A stretch of DNA of 41,710 bases, from the NCBI GenBank assembly GCA_021205225.1, contig JAJPXX010000142.1, positions 1 to 41,710 of the forward strand. Direction: 5' to 3'. Below the pieces are notes generated by a model that was given only the letters and a program-made list of their open reading frames with translations, was not told the DNA's origin and searched no databases. Positions within the stretch are counted from its first letter, which is position 1, and each line of letters opens with the position of its first letter. The translations under genes and the position numbers were made by a program. Below, piece after piece: positions 7,281 through 17,083 of this stretch. This stretch comes from Lachnospiraceae bacterium. Its GTDB lineage: Bacteria > Bacillota > Clostridia > Lachnospirales > Lachnospiraceae.

Positions 7281-8333
7281 TTACCGCCCTCTATGCGGTT
7301 TCGGTTGTTCCCGTTTTTCCTGCGGCAATTTCGGTGCCACAACGGTACTCATCATTTTCTGCCCTTCTGTCCTCGAAAAATCAACTACAGTTTGCCGCTC
7401 CCGGATAAACTCAGGCAGTTCTTTGAAGCCGATACTATCCACATACCAGGCGCTCGCCTTCCCATTCTGGTTAACCAGAACCACATCACTGACAGACAGG
7501 GAATGCCCTTCATAATCTTCCGGAAGGTCAGCATTAAATCTCACGTAAATATCTTCAAGCATCTCTGTCCCTGATCTCGTCTCTTTTTCTGAAAAACTGG
7601 CGGCGTACACAAGATTGTAATCGGCGCCGTTCGGCTTCAGCCCCTGCTTATCCAGGTATTTCATACCAAAGAACCTATAGTCTCTTCCAGCGCTGTCCCG
7701 GTCGATCTGGTAAATTGCAAAGCAGTCAGCGTTTCCTTTCAGCAAAAACTCCTCACCTTTTACCGAAGAACTTTTAACAGCAGGACTCACCGCTTTTTCA
7801 ATTGGTCTGTTCCGGCATTGATATACAAAGCCAGACCGGCACATATCCTGCAGCCAATCATGAAAATCCGCATATTCCTTCCTGTCAATTTTTGCCTGAT
7901 AAATCTCCTCCATCTGTTCTGACGTGTATATGTCCTCCACCAGTTCCGGATATGGCTCCCGGATATCTTCAGAAAAACGGTAAAAATCCCTGTAATAAGA
8001 GTCAAAAGTCCATTCAATATCCTGCTGGCTCCGGAACGTCACATAGGGGCGGTTTTTAACAAAAGCGGTGGCTTCATAAAATCTGGTGTCACTGACCACC
8101 CACGTAATAGCGTTTTCCAGGTCAGCCAGTGATTTACACGCAAAGCAGTATTGGTAAATCCTTCCATATGCCGTATCGATCTCCAGCTTAAACCAGTAAG
8201 CAATACGGTCAAAATCAAGGCGGTCCGCATACTGAAAATTCATCTCACCTCCCTGCGCCTGCACCCTGACCAGCTCCGCCCGAAGCTCCTGCTCTTGGTT
8301 CCTTCTCATTTTGTAAAGCTCCTGTAAATTCAT
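7281..8333 (-). CDS. YodL-like domain protein
   Basis: 350 aa. The C-terminal half (about 200-310) has the YodL-like pattern: CFAIYQIDRDSAGRDYRFF, LKPNGADYNLVYAASF, MLEDIYVRFNADLPEDYEGHSLSVSDVVLVNQNG and AWYVDSIGFKELPEF. The N-terminal half (about 20-170) has Tyr/Phe-rich motifs and is not recognised. This domain is widespread in Firmicute conjugative elements, usually next to the large helicase/methylase as here; its function is not established. The ATG at 8333 has AGGGGG upstream. The last residues are a basic KPHRGR tail. Confidence 0.82.
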   Translation of the reverse strand: MNLQELYKMRRNQEQELRAELVRVQAQGGEMNFQYADRLDFDRIAYWFKLEIDTAYGRIYQYCFACKSLADLENAITWVVSDTRFYEATAFVKNRPYVTFRSQQDIEWTFDSYYRDFYRFSEDIREPYPELVEDIYTSEQMEEIYQAKIDRKEYADFHDWLQDMCRSGFVYQCRNRPIEKAVSPAVKSSSVKGEEFLLKGNADCFAIYQIDRDSAGRDYRFFGMKYLDKQGLKPNGADYNLVYAASFSEKETRSGTEMLEDIYVRFNADLPEDYEGHSLSVSDVVLVNQNGKASAWYVDSIGFKELPEFIRERQTVVDFSRTEGQKMMSTVVAPKLPQEKREQPKPHRGR

Positions 8334-8386
8334 TCACATTCCCCCTTTTCCCCGTATCCCCGATAGGCCAGGCTGTTTGGGTTCTG

Positions 8387-11300
8387 TTACCGGTAAGCCG
8401 CCGATTTTGGTTTTGTGTACCTGTACTGGCTCTGCCCGTCGCTATTCCGCCCGATTCCCGGAGATACCATCTCCTCCGGTTCTGCCTTCTCCCCCGCATC
8501 GATTGCGTCCACGTTATCCCTCGCATCCATATTCAAAAGTGCGTTCAGTTCTGCCAGACGCGCCGATTTCTCAGCCAGTTCCTGTTCCTTCTGGAACGGT
8601 TTTTTCAGTTCCTCCTGGGCGTTCTGCATCTGTTGGCGCAGGTTTTCCAGTTTCTGTTCTGCCTGCGGAAGCAGTTTTTCACCAATTGCAGTCAGGGCAT
8701 GGTTGATGCGCATGATGTTGCCGGAAGGGTCTTTCCCAAGCTCGACCCGGTAACTTCCGCCGTCTTTTTTCAAAGAAACCAGATACTGCCGTGCAAACAA
8801 ATCAAAAGTTGCTTCCATTGAAAAACCATGGTAGTCCCCGATTACGCCGTCCAATCCCGCTGCCCGCATGGAAGTAGCCGCATTTATCACTGCTTCGCCT
8901 GCATCCTTGTATTCGCTGTATACCGTCCCATTGACCGTCATCGAAAAGTGGTCTTTATCCAGCGCCGGGATTGCCTGCACCGTTTCTGCATCCGCTTTCA
9001 ATCCAACGATATACTGCTCGGTTGCCCTGATCTCACCCGGATATTTCTTTGCGACATCCGATTCAAGCTGATAGAACTGGCTCTTATAATTCGCTTTCAA
9101 AAGCTTCAGCTTGCTGACATCCACGTCCAGCGACATCTTTTCTTTAATATAAGGATTGCTTGTCGCAAGCGCCTTGATCTCCGCATAGGTCAGCGCCGTG
9201 TCATCCACATCCTCTGCGGAACGGACAGGCGACTTTGACGTCATGATCTGCGAGATAAACTTCTGCTTTGTCTCCAAAGTCTGCCAGGAAAATGCGTCGA
9301 AGGTTCCTTCTGTGACGTAGCGGTAAATGAATACTTTTTCATTGCGGTTGCCCTGGCGGAGGATGCGGCCCTCGCGCTGCTCCAGATCAGCTGGCTTCCA
9401 CGGCACATCCAGATGATGCAGAGCAATCAGCCGGTCCTGCACGTTCGTTCCGGCTCCCATCTTCACGGTTGAGCCAACTAAAATACGGACCTGACCGGTC
9501 CGCACTTTTCTGAACAACTCTTCTTTTTTTACCTCGGTATCCGCTGTATGGATAAACGCAATCTCCTCCGGCGGGACGCCTTTGGTAACCAGCTTTTTTT
9601 TCAAATCATCGTAAATATTGAAGGAACCATCTGCTTTCGGCGTAGACAGATCCGAAAAAACAAGCTGTGTCAACCGTTTCTCCTCCGTGTCCTTCCAAAT
9701 GCCAAAAATATTATCCACGCAGCGGTTCACTTTACTGACTGCTTCATCCGGAAGCAACTCATTGAGCAGACGCTGGTCCAGCGCCAGCTTTCTGCCATCC
9801 GTCGTTATCTTCAGCAGATTATCAACGGTAGAATCAACTTCTCCATTGCGGACAGCATCCGCCCTTTTGGAAAAGTTTTCCACCATCTCTTTTTGAATCT
9901 CACTCGGCTGCAGCTTTTCGTCTATAAACTCTGATTCCGGAACCGGAAGGTTCAGCATATCTGCGGTCTGTATATCCGCGCACTCGCGGAAAACAGAGAT
10001 CAGCTCCGGCAGGTTATAGAAACGTGCAAACCTTGTTATCGCACGATATCCTGTACCCTCGGGAGCCAGTTCCACCGTGGTTGTCGTCTCACCGAAGTTC
10101 GCCGCCCAGGCATCAAAGTTTCCCAGACCCATATTTTGCAGCGTGTCATACTGTAAATATCGCATGATTGTAAATAATTCTACCATTGAGTTGCTGACGG
10201 GTGTGCCTGTAGCAAAAGTCACTCCTCTCCCACCCGTAATCTCATCCATATACTGGCACTTCATAAACATATCGCTGCTCTTCTGCGCATCTGTCTGTGA
10301 TAGCCCGGCTACATTGTTCATTTTAGTATAAATGAACAAATTTTTGAACCCATGGCTCTCATCCACAAACAATCTGTCCACTCCAAGCTGTTCAAATGTA
10401 ACCACATCGTCTTTCCTGCTCTGGTCGTTCAGCTTCGCCAGTTTGGCCTCCAGGGAACGCTTGGTCTTTTCCAGCTGCTTTACCGTGAAACTCCCCTTCC
10501 TCATCCCGGATGCGTCAGCATCGGAAAGGGCAAGCATAATATCATCAATCTGACGCTCAATGGAAGCAGCCTGCCTTTCCACGGACAGCGGAATCCGTTC
10601 GAACTGGCTGTGTCCAATGATGATGGCGTCATACTGCCCGGTCGCGATCCGAGAACAGAATTTCTTCCGGTTCGCCGGCTCAAAATCCCTTTTGGTTGCC
10701 ACGAGGACATTGGCTCCCGGATAAAGCCGCAGGAAGTCGCTTCCCCACTGCTGGGTCAGATGATTGGGTACAACAAACAGGCATTTCTGTGCCAGCCCCA
10801 GGCGGATGCTTTCCATCGCCGCGGCGGTCATCTCGAACGTCTTCCCAGCCCCAACGCAATGCGCTAAGAGCGTGTTGTTTCCATATAAAATGTGCGCCAC
10901 GGCATTCCTCTGATGCTCCATCAGCGTGATTTCCGGGTTCATCCCGGCAAAACGGATATGGCTCCCATCATACTCACGCGGGCGGATGGAATTAAACAGC
11001 GTATTATACGTCCTGCAGATATCCTCCCGCCTGTCCATGTCGCGGAAAATCCAGTCTTTGAACGCTTCTTTGATCATCTCCTGTTTCTGCTGCGCCAGCG
11101 TCGTCTCATTCCGGTTCAGGACACGCTTTTCTTTTCCGGCCTCATCGGTGACTGTATCATAGATTTTCGTATCCCGCAGGTTCAGCGCATCCTCCAGCAG
11201 GCGGTAACCGTTCGCCCGCTTCGTGCCGTAAGTGGTGGTGGCCCTCACGTTTGTGCTGTCCCGCGATTTCCCGGTGATCTGCCATTGCCCGGTGAATCTG

Positions 11301-14300
11301 GAATACTGCACATCCATGTTCATCCGCACACGCCAGTGCGGCTGAAAAATAAATTCCATAAACTGCCGGATGTACTCCGGTTTCACCCAGGTCGCGCCCA
11401 GGCGGACTTCAATCTCAGATGCATCCAGGTCTTTCGGCTGTACTTTTTCAAGATACTCCACATTGACTGCGTAACGGTCATCCTTTTCCGCATACTGCTT
11501 TGCTGTCTGAAGCTTCGACCGCACGTTACCGGACAGATAATCATCCGCCGTGTGCCAGCCTATCGTCACATCATCCTCTGATGCTTCCGTCGGGTCAAGG
11601 AAAATCACGCCCTGCAGGTCCTGGATCACCTGTCCGTAGCGCCCCGGCGTGCCAAGCAGCTCCGCCATATACGGAAGGTCAACCCTGGCCTTTTCGCCAA
11701 TGGAGAGGGCCAGGGCATCACTGGCGGTATCTACGTGCATCACGGGTTCCGCCCTGCGGATTGTCCGCCTCGTAAAAATATCCGCTTTCCGCTCCAGTTT
11801 CCCTTCCTCGTCCAGCATCTCCAGAGACGCAAGCAGGCTGTAGCTGTTGTCATTGGAAAACGCTCTTTTACTTGTCTTGCTGTTGATCAGGCCATACTGG
11901 GCAGTAAAAGCATCATACTGGCTTTCCAGACTCTGCTGCAGGCTCCGCACTTCCTGGTCACTGCCATCATTTAACTGGCAGTCAATCAGTTCACGGACGG
12001 TATCGCGCAGCCGGATCATCCCCAGCACACGTGCTTTGGTATCCCTGGAAAACGTCATCCTGCGCATCTGCGAATTTTCACGGTAATAGACTTCCCCCTC
12101 TTTCTCCGTAAAGCTGAAATTCTTCACAAGCGGGTCTGCCTGAATCAGATTTTCTGTTTCCGCCAGTTCATCATCCTCCGGCTCATACTCCGTGATCTGC
12201 CCATGGATGTGGGCGATCGCCTCATGCAGCTGTGCGGACAGATCCGCATCCTCCATCGGCCTGACGGTCACCTCCTGCCTGCCGTACTGCGTATTTTCCG
12301 TGGTAAACTCCCCCAGCACCATTTCCGGATACTGCACAAAATACGAATTAACAGTAAAGCCCTCCGGCGTCGTTCCCAATTCTGTCCAGGATGGGGGCTG
12401 AATGTTCGCCCGGTCCCGCTTTTGTAAAAACAGGATATCGGCAACCACATTCGTGTTGGCATTGCGCAGGAACGCATCGCGGGGGAGACGGATTGCCCCC
12501 AGTAAATCCGCGCGGTTTCTGATATAGTCCCTTGCCGAAGAGTTTGCCTTGTCCATCGTCCCGCTCGAGGTGACCACCGCGATTATCCCACCCGGACGAA
12601 CCAGGTCAATCGACTTGGCGATAAAATAATCGTGAATCATGAAATTATGACGGTAATATCGCCGGTCCGGAACCTGGTAAGAGCCAAACGGGACATTTCC
12701 GATCACACAGTCAAAAAAGTTATCCGGATACTGTGTCGTCTCAAAGCCCTGTACGGAAATCGTATTTTTCTGATAAAGCTGCTGTGCAATCCGGCCGGAA
12801 ATGCTGTCCAGTTCTACCCCATACATTCTGGCATCCGCCATACTTTCCGGGATCAGCCCCATAAAATTTCCAATACCGCAGGATGGCTCCAGGATATTCC
12901 CAGTGCGGAGACCCATGTGTTCCAGCGCTTCATACATGGCTTTGATTACTGTAGGAGACGTATAAAATGCGTTCAGTGTCGAAGCACGCGCTTCTTTGTA
13001 CTCCTCCTCGGTAAGCGCCGACCGCAGTTCTTGATATTCATTTCCCCAGCCATCTGCTCTTTCGTCAAATGCCTGCGGGATGCCGCCCCAACCGACATAA
13101 CGCGAAAGCACCTCCTGTTCTTCATGCGTAGCCAGACGGTTCTCCGATTCCAGGTCTTTCAACAGATGGATTGCCGCCATATTTGCCCGGAACTTTGTCT
13201 TCAGGCCGCCTGCGCCGAGGTCATCGTCCGTGATGCGGAAATTGATGCGTTCCTGATTTTCCGCAGGTTCAATTTCCACATCTGATGCTTCCTGCCGTAC
13301 CTCCTCCTGGCTGACTGTTTCTGGTTCCGGTTCCGCTTCATTTGATGGCGTTGACGCTTCCTGGCGTACCTCCTCCTGCCTGCCCTGCTCAGCTTTTTCT
13401 GACTCATCCAATGCATCGGAATCTTCTGCTCTGTCCAATGGGTTCAACTCCAGCACGATACTCCGGAGTTCCACTTTCTCCGGGTCATCCACAGCATCTC
13501 CCTGTCTGACACGTAAACTGGATTTTTCTAAATCATCTTGCCCGAATGACGGGGCGCCTTCCGCTTCTTGCTCCTCCAACAGGTTTTCTTCCAGATCCTC
13601 CCGATATTCTTCTGCCCGCCAGCGGCTGTCAAAATCAATCGTGAGTCCATCCCTGTCTACATAGTAATCATTCGTCTGGTTGTCCCAGATCGAGTATGCT
13701 TTTTTCGATGGATACCAGTCTACATCAACCACGCTGTAGCGCTCCTGTGGTGTAGACGCATTTCCAATAACTTCATCCTGCTTTGCTTCCTCTGCCGCAT
13801 CCTGGCTATCCTCCGCTGACAGGAAAGCATCCGCATCCAGATAATCGAACAGTGACATCTGCCTGTTTTCGGTCAACGGCTCACTCTGCTCTTTCCTGCT
13901 TGGGAAAAGGGTATAACTGCCGTCCACATACCCGCGCATATCCACAAGTATCCTGGATTTTTCCTCATACCCGAATGTATCAAGGGGAAGCGCAGCCAAT
14001 GCGGTCTCCATCGCTTCCAGCATGGTTTCCGATCTTTCATGGTCTTCCAGTGTTGCAATGATATCCTCCTTGCTTTCCGCATAGGCCAGTATGGCGTCTG
14101 CCTGATACGCAAACGGTCTTTCTATCTCCTGCGGCATTCCTCCATAAAAACTGAGGATTTGCCCTGCCAGGGTGCTGCGCTCGTATTCTGCCATATGGTC
14201 GTAGTCTGCCGGAGACAGGAATCGTCCGTTATCGATTAAATAGCCCACCCTCTGTGCCACCTTTTTCCATGGCAATAAAATCTCTGTTTCCGGATTGCGG

Positions 14301-16738
14301 ATTCCATTTTTGCTGAGTCGTAGCCCCTTCCCGTCAAAATCCGCCCAGGAGTCATCTGCCCCGGAGAGTGCGTTGCTCTGGCCGCCACTCCCATATTTTT
14401 CTTTGATGAAATTCGTCCGGTCTTCTGTGGAATCATTCCTCAGATAAAATGAATAAGTTGAAAGCCTTCCTTCCGAATATGCGCCTCCCCTCGCCAGATA
14501 TGCGTCAATCTCATCCTGGGTGATAAACTCCCTGTGCACCTGCCAGGAAAATTCCGGCCGTGCCTGATAAGGCACCGTCCTTGCCGCCAGACGCTGAAAC
14601 TGTTTCAGAACTTTTTCAGGGTTATAGAAATGCGTCCGCATCAGGTCATGGTTGTTCCCATAGACATTCACAAACCCTTCCAGCCGCGCATTCAGGTCCG
14701 TTAGGAACCCCCGCTGTCCCAGAAGAGTTTCCAGTTTTTTCTCCACCTCCGGAAAAACGCCTGTAAATGGTTCCATATCCGCAAAAACGTGTTCCGCCAC
14801 ACCACTTGCCATTTCCATTTTAAAGTAGGCCAGCGACTGCGCATGTTCCCGGATGACCGTGCCGCGGGCAGAATCCAATACTGCCTGCGGGGCATATTCC
14901 CCCTGTTTCAAAAGCTGGTGGATACGGCTGCTTACGTCTTTCCAGGATAAAAATGTTTTGTCCAGAACCTCGTCATGCACCGAATGGCCGGCCACAATCT
15001 GCATCCCGGACGGGTCAAACCACACAGAATACTCTGTTCCATCAATCTCAAAGCCTTTCCCGCCTGTACCATATTCTGTGCGGACAAACTCCGTATATTC
15101 CTCATCCGTCTGTTCAGACATAAAATTATGGATCAGGCGAAGCTGGCTATGCGTTTTATTGCCGCCAGTCCGTAAAATCTCATCCACTGCTTCTGAAGGG
15201 ATTGAAATCACCCAGGCATAAAGCGCAGCCTGACGCTCCTCAATCGCGCGAATCTGATCATCCATGGATGGAATTTCAGGCAAAATCAGATCGGGGGCGT
15301 TTTCGCCCCCAATCTGCCCTGCGCCGGGTCGTCCGTCTTCTACCTTGTGCGACCCGTGCGCATAAAAAGCAGAGACTGTTTCTGCCTCTGCTTCACTGAT
15401 TGATGCTTCATTGACTTCATCGCCTTGTTCCGGATCTTCGATCAGATGTAAATCAGTTCCTGATAAATGGTCTCTTCCGCCATCTCCTTTAAGCTGTTCT
15501 GATGCGCTACCCACGCCATCTGGTCGCTCTTCTCCGGTCCCGGATACGCTTTCTGCAGCCCGTCCATCAGGACTTCCAGTCTCTCCTGTGCCGCTTTCTC
15601 GACGTCCGCCAGATAACGGTTCAGTTTCCCTGTCAGCAGGAGTGATGAGTACATCCCCCGTTTGTTCTCTTTCAGGTAAGTCTCCCGGAGCATCCCGTAC
15701 TTCCCGATGCTCTCTTCCGGTGTCCCGTCGCTGATTGTCAGATTCGGGAACAGATAATCCCCGCTGCGGTAATAGCTCATTTCCATGGTCATTTCCTCCT
15801 GTTCGTTCTGGTGTGTTATTCGCATTCGGCCTTTCCGCTTTCTGCGCTGCCTTATGGTCTGTTTCCGGTTCCTCAGGTTCCTGCGCAGCCAGATAATTCC
15901 CTTCTGGTTTTTCAGGTTCCTGGTTCTCCCTGTTGAAAATATTGTAGCTTCCCCGGCTCTGATTTGCAAGTTTGTCGCGGTTCTCATCCAAAATTATTTT
16001 TCGCACGGTGCGCCCGATATCAATCAATACCGGTTCACTTGCCTGCCATACCGCGTTCCCCAGATGAGCCAGAAGGCCGATGTCCCGGTATTTTACAATC
16101 TCTTTGAAATCATCCGCATCCAGGAAATTTGCCGGCTCGAGGCCGCACCGTTTGGAAACCGTATACAAAACGCTCATAGCCATCAGATACCGGAATTCTT
16201 TTCTGACAGCAGATGAATCGTCACCCAGGGCGGCGGTTCCCGGTTCCACGAACAAACCGTCAATCGCATCATCCAGGTAGCTCTCCGTCTGCACCTTTGC
16301 CACTCCCAAAAGTGCCGTCTGCAGGTTTTCAGAGTAATTCTCCTCGATCCCATACGCCTGCAGCAGATGATCCCTGAGTGCATCCCGATGTTCCGGATAC
16401 AGCTGCCAGAGAACCGGATGCCTGCCCCCTTTCGATGGGATGGTATCGGACACGTCAAATACGTAACGCAGTCTTGGACGCGCTCTGGTCTGTTTATCTA
16501 TCAGAGCAATTCCTTTTGACCCCCGCCTGATCCAGCAATTCATTTTTTTATTCCAGACTTCGAAATCCGCGCAGGCCGTCGCGTCCGGGCGCTGCGCATG
16601 GATCAGCAGGCTATCCTCGAATGAATAGCGGTAAAGGCGGGACGCGGTGTCCAGATAATCCATCCAGGATGCCGGGGACGCTGTTACCTCCGCGGCATGA
16701 TCCTCCGCCAGCTTTATAATCTCATTTATTTTTGCCAC
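8387..16738 (-). CDS. Giant SNF2-type helicase / N6-adenine methylase fusion
   Basis: 2783 aa. Residues 1-90 (WMDYLDTASRLYRYSFEDSL, WIRRGSKGIALID) resemble the ArdC/antirestriction-type N-terminus common in this family. A disordered stretch follows (about 270-450), then two copies of a module with (Y)G(T/S)GG and LSWK/LPWKKV motifs (about 500-630 and 750-880). A methylase domain at about 1190-1450 has LEPSCGIGNFMG and the catalytic-type IGNVPFG (about 1345). A helicase domain at about 1950-2550 has AHCVGAGKT (Walker A), VDESHGFKNL (motif II), TGTPVSNSM and QREGRILRQGN (motif VI). The last 200 residues are helical. Proteins like this are hallmarks of Tn1549-type ICEs and may protect entering DNA or aid its processing; the precise role is unproven. 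Start: GTG at 16738 with AAGGGGGAG upstream. Confidence 0.9.
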   Translation of the reverse strand: MAKINEIIKLAEDHAAEVTASPASWMDYLDTASRLYRYSFEDSLLIHAQRPDATACADFEVWNKKMNCWIRRGSKGIALIDKQTRARPRLRYVFDVSDTIPSKGGRHPVLWQLYPEHRDALRDHLLQAYGIEENYSENLQTALLGVAKVQTESYLDDAIDGLFVEPGTAALGDDSSAVRKEFRYLMAMSVLYTVSKRCGLEPANFLDADDFKEIVKYRDIGLLAHLGNAVWQASEPVLIDIGRTVRKIILDENRDKLANQSRGSYNIFNRENQEPEKPEGNYLAAQEPEEPETDHKAAQKAERPNANNTPERTGGNDHGNELLPQRGLSVPESDNQRRDTGREHREVRDAPGDLPEREQTGDVLITPADRETEPLSGGRRESGTGETGSPDGRAAESVSGTGEERPDGVGSASEQLKGDGGRDHLSGTDLHLIEDPEQGDEVNEASISEAEAETVSAFYAHGSHKVEDGRPGAGQIGGENAPDLILPEIPSMDDQIRAIEERQAALYAWVISIPSEAVDEILRTGGNKTHSQLRLIHNFMSEQTDEEYTEFVRTEYGTGGKGFEIDGTEYSVWFDPSGMQIVAGHSVHDEVLDKTFLSWKDVSSRIHQLLKQGEYAPQAVLDSARGTVIREHAQSLAYFKMEMASGVAEHVFADMEPFTGVFPEVEKKLETLLGQRGFLTDLNARLEGFVNVYGNNHDLMRTHFYNPEKVLKQFQRLAARTVPYQARPEFSWQVHREFITQDEIDAYLARGGAYSEGRLSTYSFYLRNDSTEDRTNFIKEKYGSGGQSNALSGADDSWADFDGKGLRLSKNGIRNPETEILLPWKKVAQRVGYLIDNGRFLSPADYDHMAEYERSTLAGQILSFYGGMPQEIERPFAYQADAILAYAESKEDIIATLEDHERSETMLEAMETALAALPLDTFGYEEKSRILVDMRGYVDGSYTLFPSRKEQSEPLTENRQMSLFDYLDADAFLSAEDSQDAAEEAKQDEVIGNASTPQERYSVVDVDWYPSKKAYSIWDNQTNDYYVDRDGLTIDFDSRWRAEEYREDLEENLLEEQEAEGAPSFGQDDLEKSSLRVRQGDAVDDPEKVELRSIVLELNPLDRAEDSDALDESEKAEQGRQEEVRQEASTPSNEAEPEPETVSQEEVRQEASDVEIEPAENQERINFRITDDDLGAGGLKTKFRANMAAIHLLKDLESENRLATHEEQEVLSRYVGWGGIPQAFDERADGWGNEYQELRSALTEEEYKEARASTLNAFYTSPTVIKAMYEALEHMGLRTGNILEPSCGIGNFMGLIPESMADARMYGVELDSISGRIAQQLYQKNTISVQGFETTQYPDNFFDCVIGNVPFGSYQVPDRRYYRHNFMIHDYFIAKSIDLVRPGGIIAVVTSSGTMDKANSSARDYIRNRADLLGAIRLPRDAFLRNANTNVVADILFLQKRDRANIQPPSWTELGTTPEGFTVNSYFVQYPEMVLGEFTTENTQYGRQEVTVRPMEDADLSAQLHEAIAHIHGQITEYEPEDDELAETENLIQADPLVKNFSFTEKEGEVYYRENSQMRRMTFSRDTKARVLGMIRLRDTVRELIDCQLNDGSDQEVRSLQQSLESQYDAFTAQYGLINSKTSKRAFSNDNSYSLLASLEMLDEEGKLERKADIFTRRTIRRAEPVMHVDTASDALALSIGEKARVDLPYMAELLGTPGRYGQVIQDLQGVIFLDPTEASEDDVTIGWHTADDYLSGNVRSKLQTAKQYAEKDDRYAVNVEYLEKVQPKDLDASEIEVRLGATWVKPEYIRQFMEFIFQPHWRVRMNMDVQYSRFTGQWQITGKSRDSTNVRATTTYGTKRANGYRLLEDALNLRDTKIYDTVTDEAGKEKRVLNRNETTLAQQKQEMIKEAFKDWIFRDMDRREDICRTYNTLFNSIRPREYDGSHIRFAGMNPEITLMEHQRNAVAHILYGNNTLLAHCVGAGKTFEMTAAAMESIRLGLAQKCLFVVPNHLTQQWGSDFLRLYPGANVLVATKRDFEPANRKKFCSRIATGQYDAIIIGHSQFERIPLSVERQAASIERQIDDIMLALSDADASGMRKGSFTVKQLEKTKRSLEAKLAKLNDQSRKDDVVTFEQLGVDRLFVDESHGFKNLFIYTKMNNVAGLSQTDAQKSSDMFMKCQYMDEITGGRGVTFATGTPVSNSMVELFTIMRYLQYDTLQNMGLGNFDAWAANFGETTTTVELAPEGTGYRAITRFARFYNLPELISVFRECADIQTADMLNLPVPESEFIDEKLQPSEIQKEMVENFSKRADAVRNGEVDSTVDNLLKITTDGRKLALDQRLLNELLPDEAVSKVNRCVDNIFGIWKDTEEKRLTQLVFSDLSTPKADGSFNIYDDLKKKLVTKGVPPEEIAFIHTADTEVKKEELFRKVRTGQVRILVGSTVKMGAGTNVQDRLIALHHLDVPWKPADLEQREGRILRQGNRNEKVFIYRYVTEGTFDAFSWQTLETKQKFISQIMTSKSPVRSAEDVDDTALTYAEIKALATSNPYIKEKMSLDVDVSKLKLLKANYKSQFYQLESDVAKKYPGEIRATEQYIVGLKADAETVQAIPALDKDHFSMTVNGTVYSEYKDAGEAVINAATSMRAAGLDGVIGDYHGFSMEATFDLFARQYLVSLKKDGGSYRVELGKDPSGNIMRINHALTAIGEKLLPQAEQKLENLRQQMQNAQEELKKPFQKEQELAEKSARLAELNALLNMDARDNVDAIDAGEKAEPEEMVSPGIGRNSDGQSQYRYTKPKSAAYR

Positions 16739-16750
16739 GCGATCTCCCCC

Positions 16751-17083
16751 TTACAATGCCCTGCCAGCTTTTCTCTGCCTGGTTTCTTCTTCCTGTTCTT
16801 CTATCTGATGCCGCGTATCTTCCTGTTTGATCTGCTCCGATTCTTCAACGGTCTGCTCCGGCGTTTCATCCTCCCGCTTCCGGACAGCATCTATATCCGT
16901 TCTGCCATTCTCTGTCAGAAACTCACTGTAGTGTTCCTCCAGCTCCGGATTTTCTGCGAGGTACTGATGGAATGTCAGGTTCATGGATTCATAGCTCCGC
17001 AGAAGGTTCTGTATCGCTTCCTTCAGACTCTCAAGCTCCTTCTCCAGATCTTCCTGCCGAAGTAGTATCACTGGTACTTCCAT
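16751..17083 (-). CDS. Hypothetical charged protein
   Basis: 110 aa from the ATG at 17083, chosen for the AGGGGGCAGGTGG site just upstream. The N-terminus (PVILLRQEDLEKELESLK) begins a helical region of about 50 residues, and the second half is a Glu/Arg-rich tail. No family is recognised. Its 5' end overlaps the preceding coiled-coil gene by 53 bases in another frame. It ends 13 bp before the giant helicase/methylase gene, indicating one operon. Confidence 0.65.
   Translation of the reverse strand: MEVPVILLRQEDLEKELESLKEAIQNLLRSYESMNLTFHQYLAENPELEEHYSEFLTENGRTDIDAVRKREDETPEQTVEESEQIKQEDTRHQIEEQEEETRQRKAGRAL

Noticed and set aside
10892..11581. 229-aa plus-strand frame
   Set aside because: Antisense to the helicase/methylase gene; no independent support.
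15442..15987. 181-aa minus frame inside the helicase/methylase gene
   Set aside because: Overlaps the disordered part of the 2783-aa protein in another frame; composition typical of a shadow of Gln/Glu/Arg-rich sequence.
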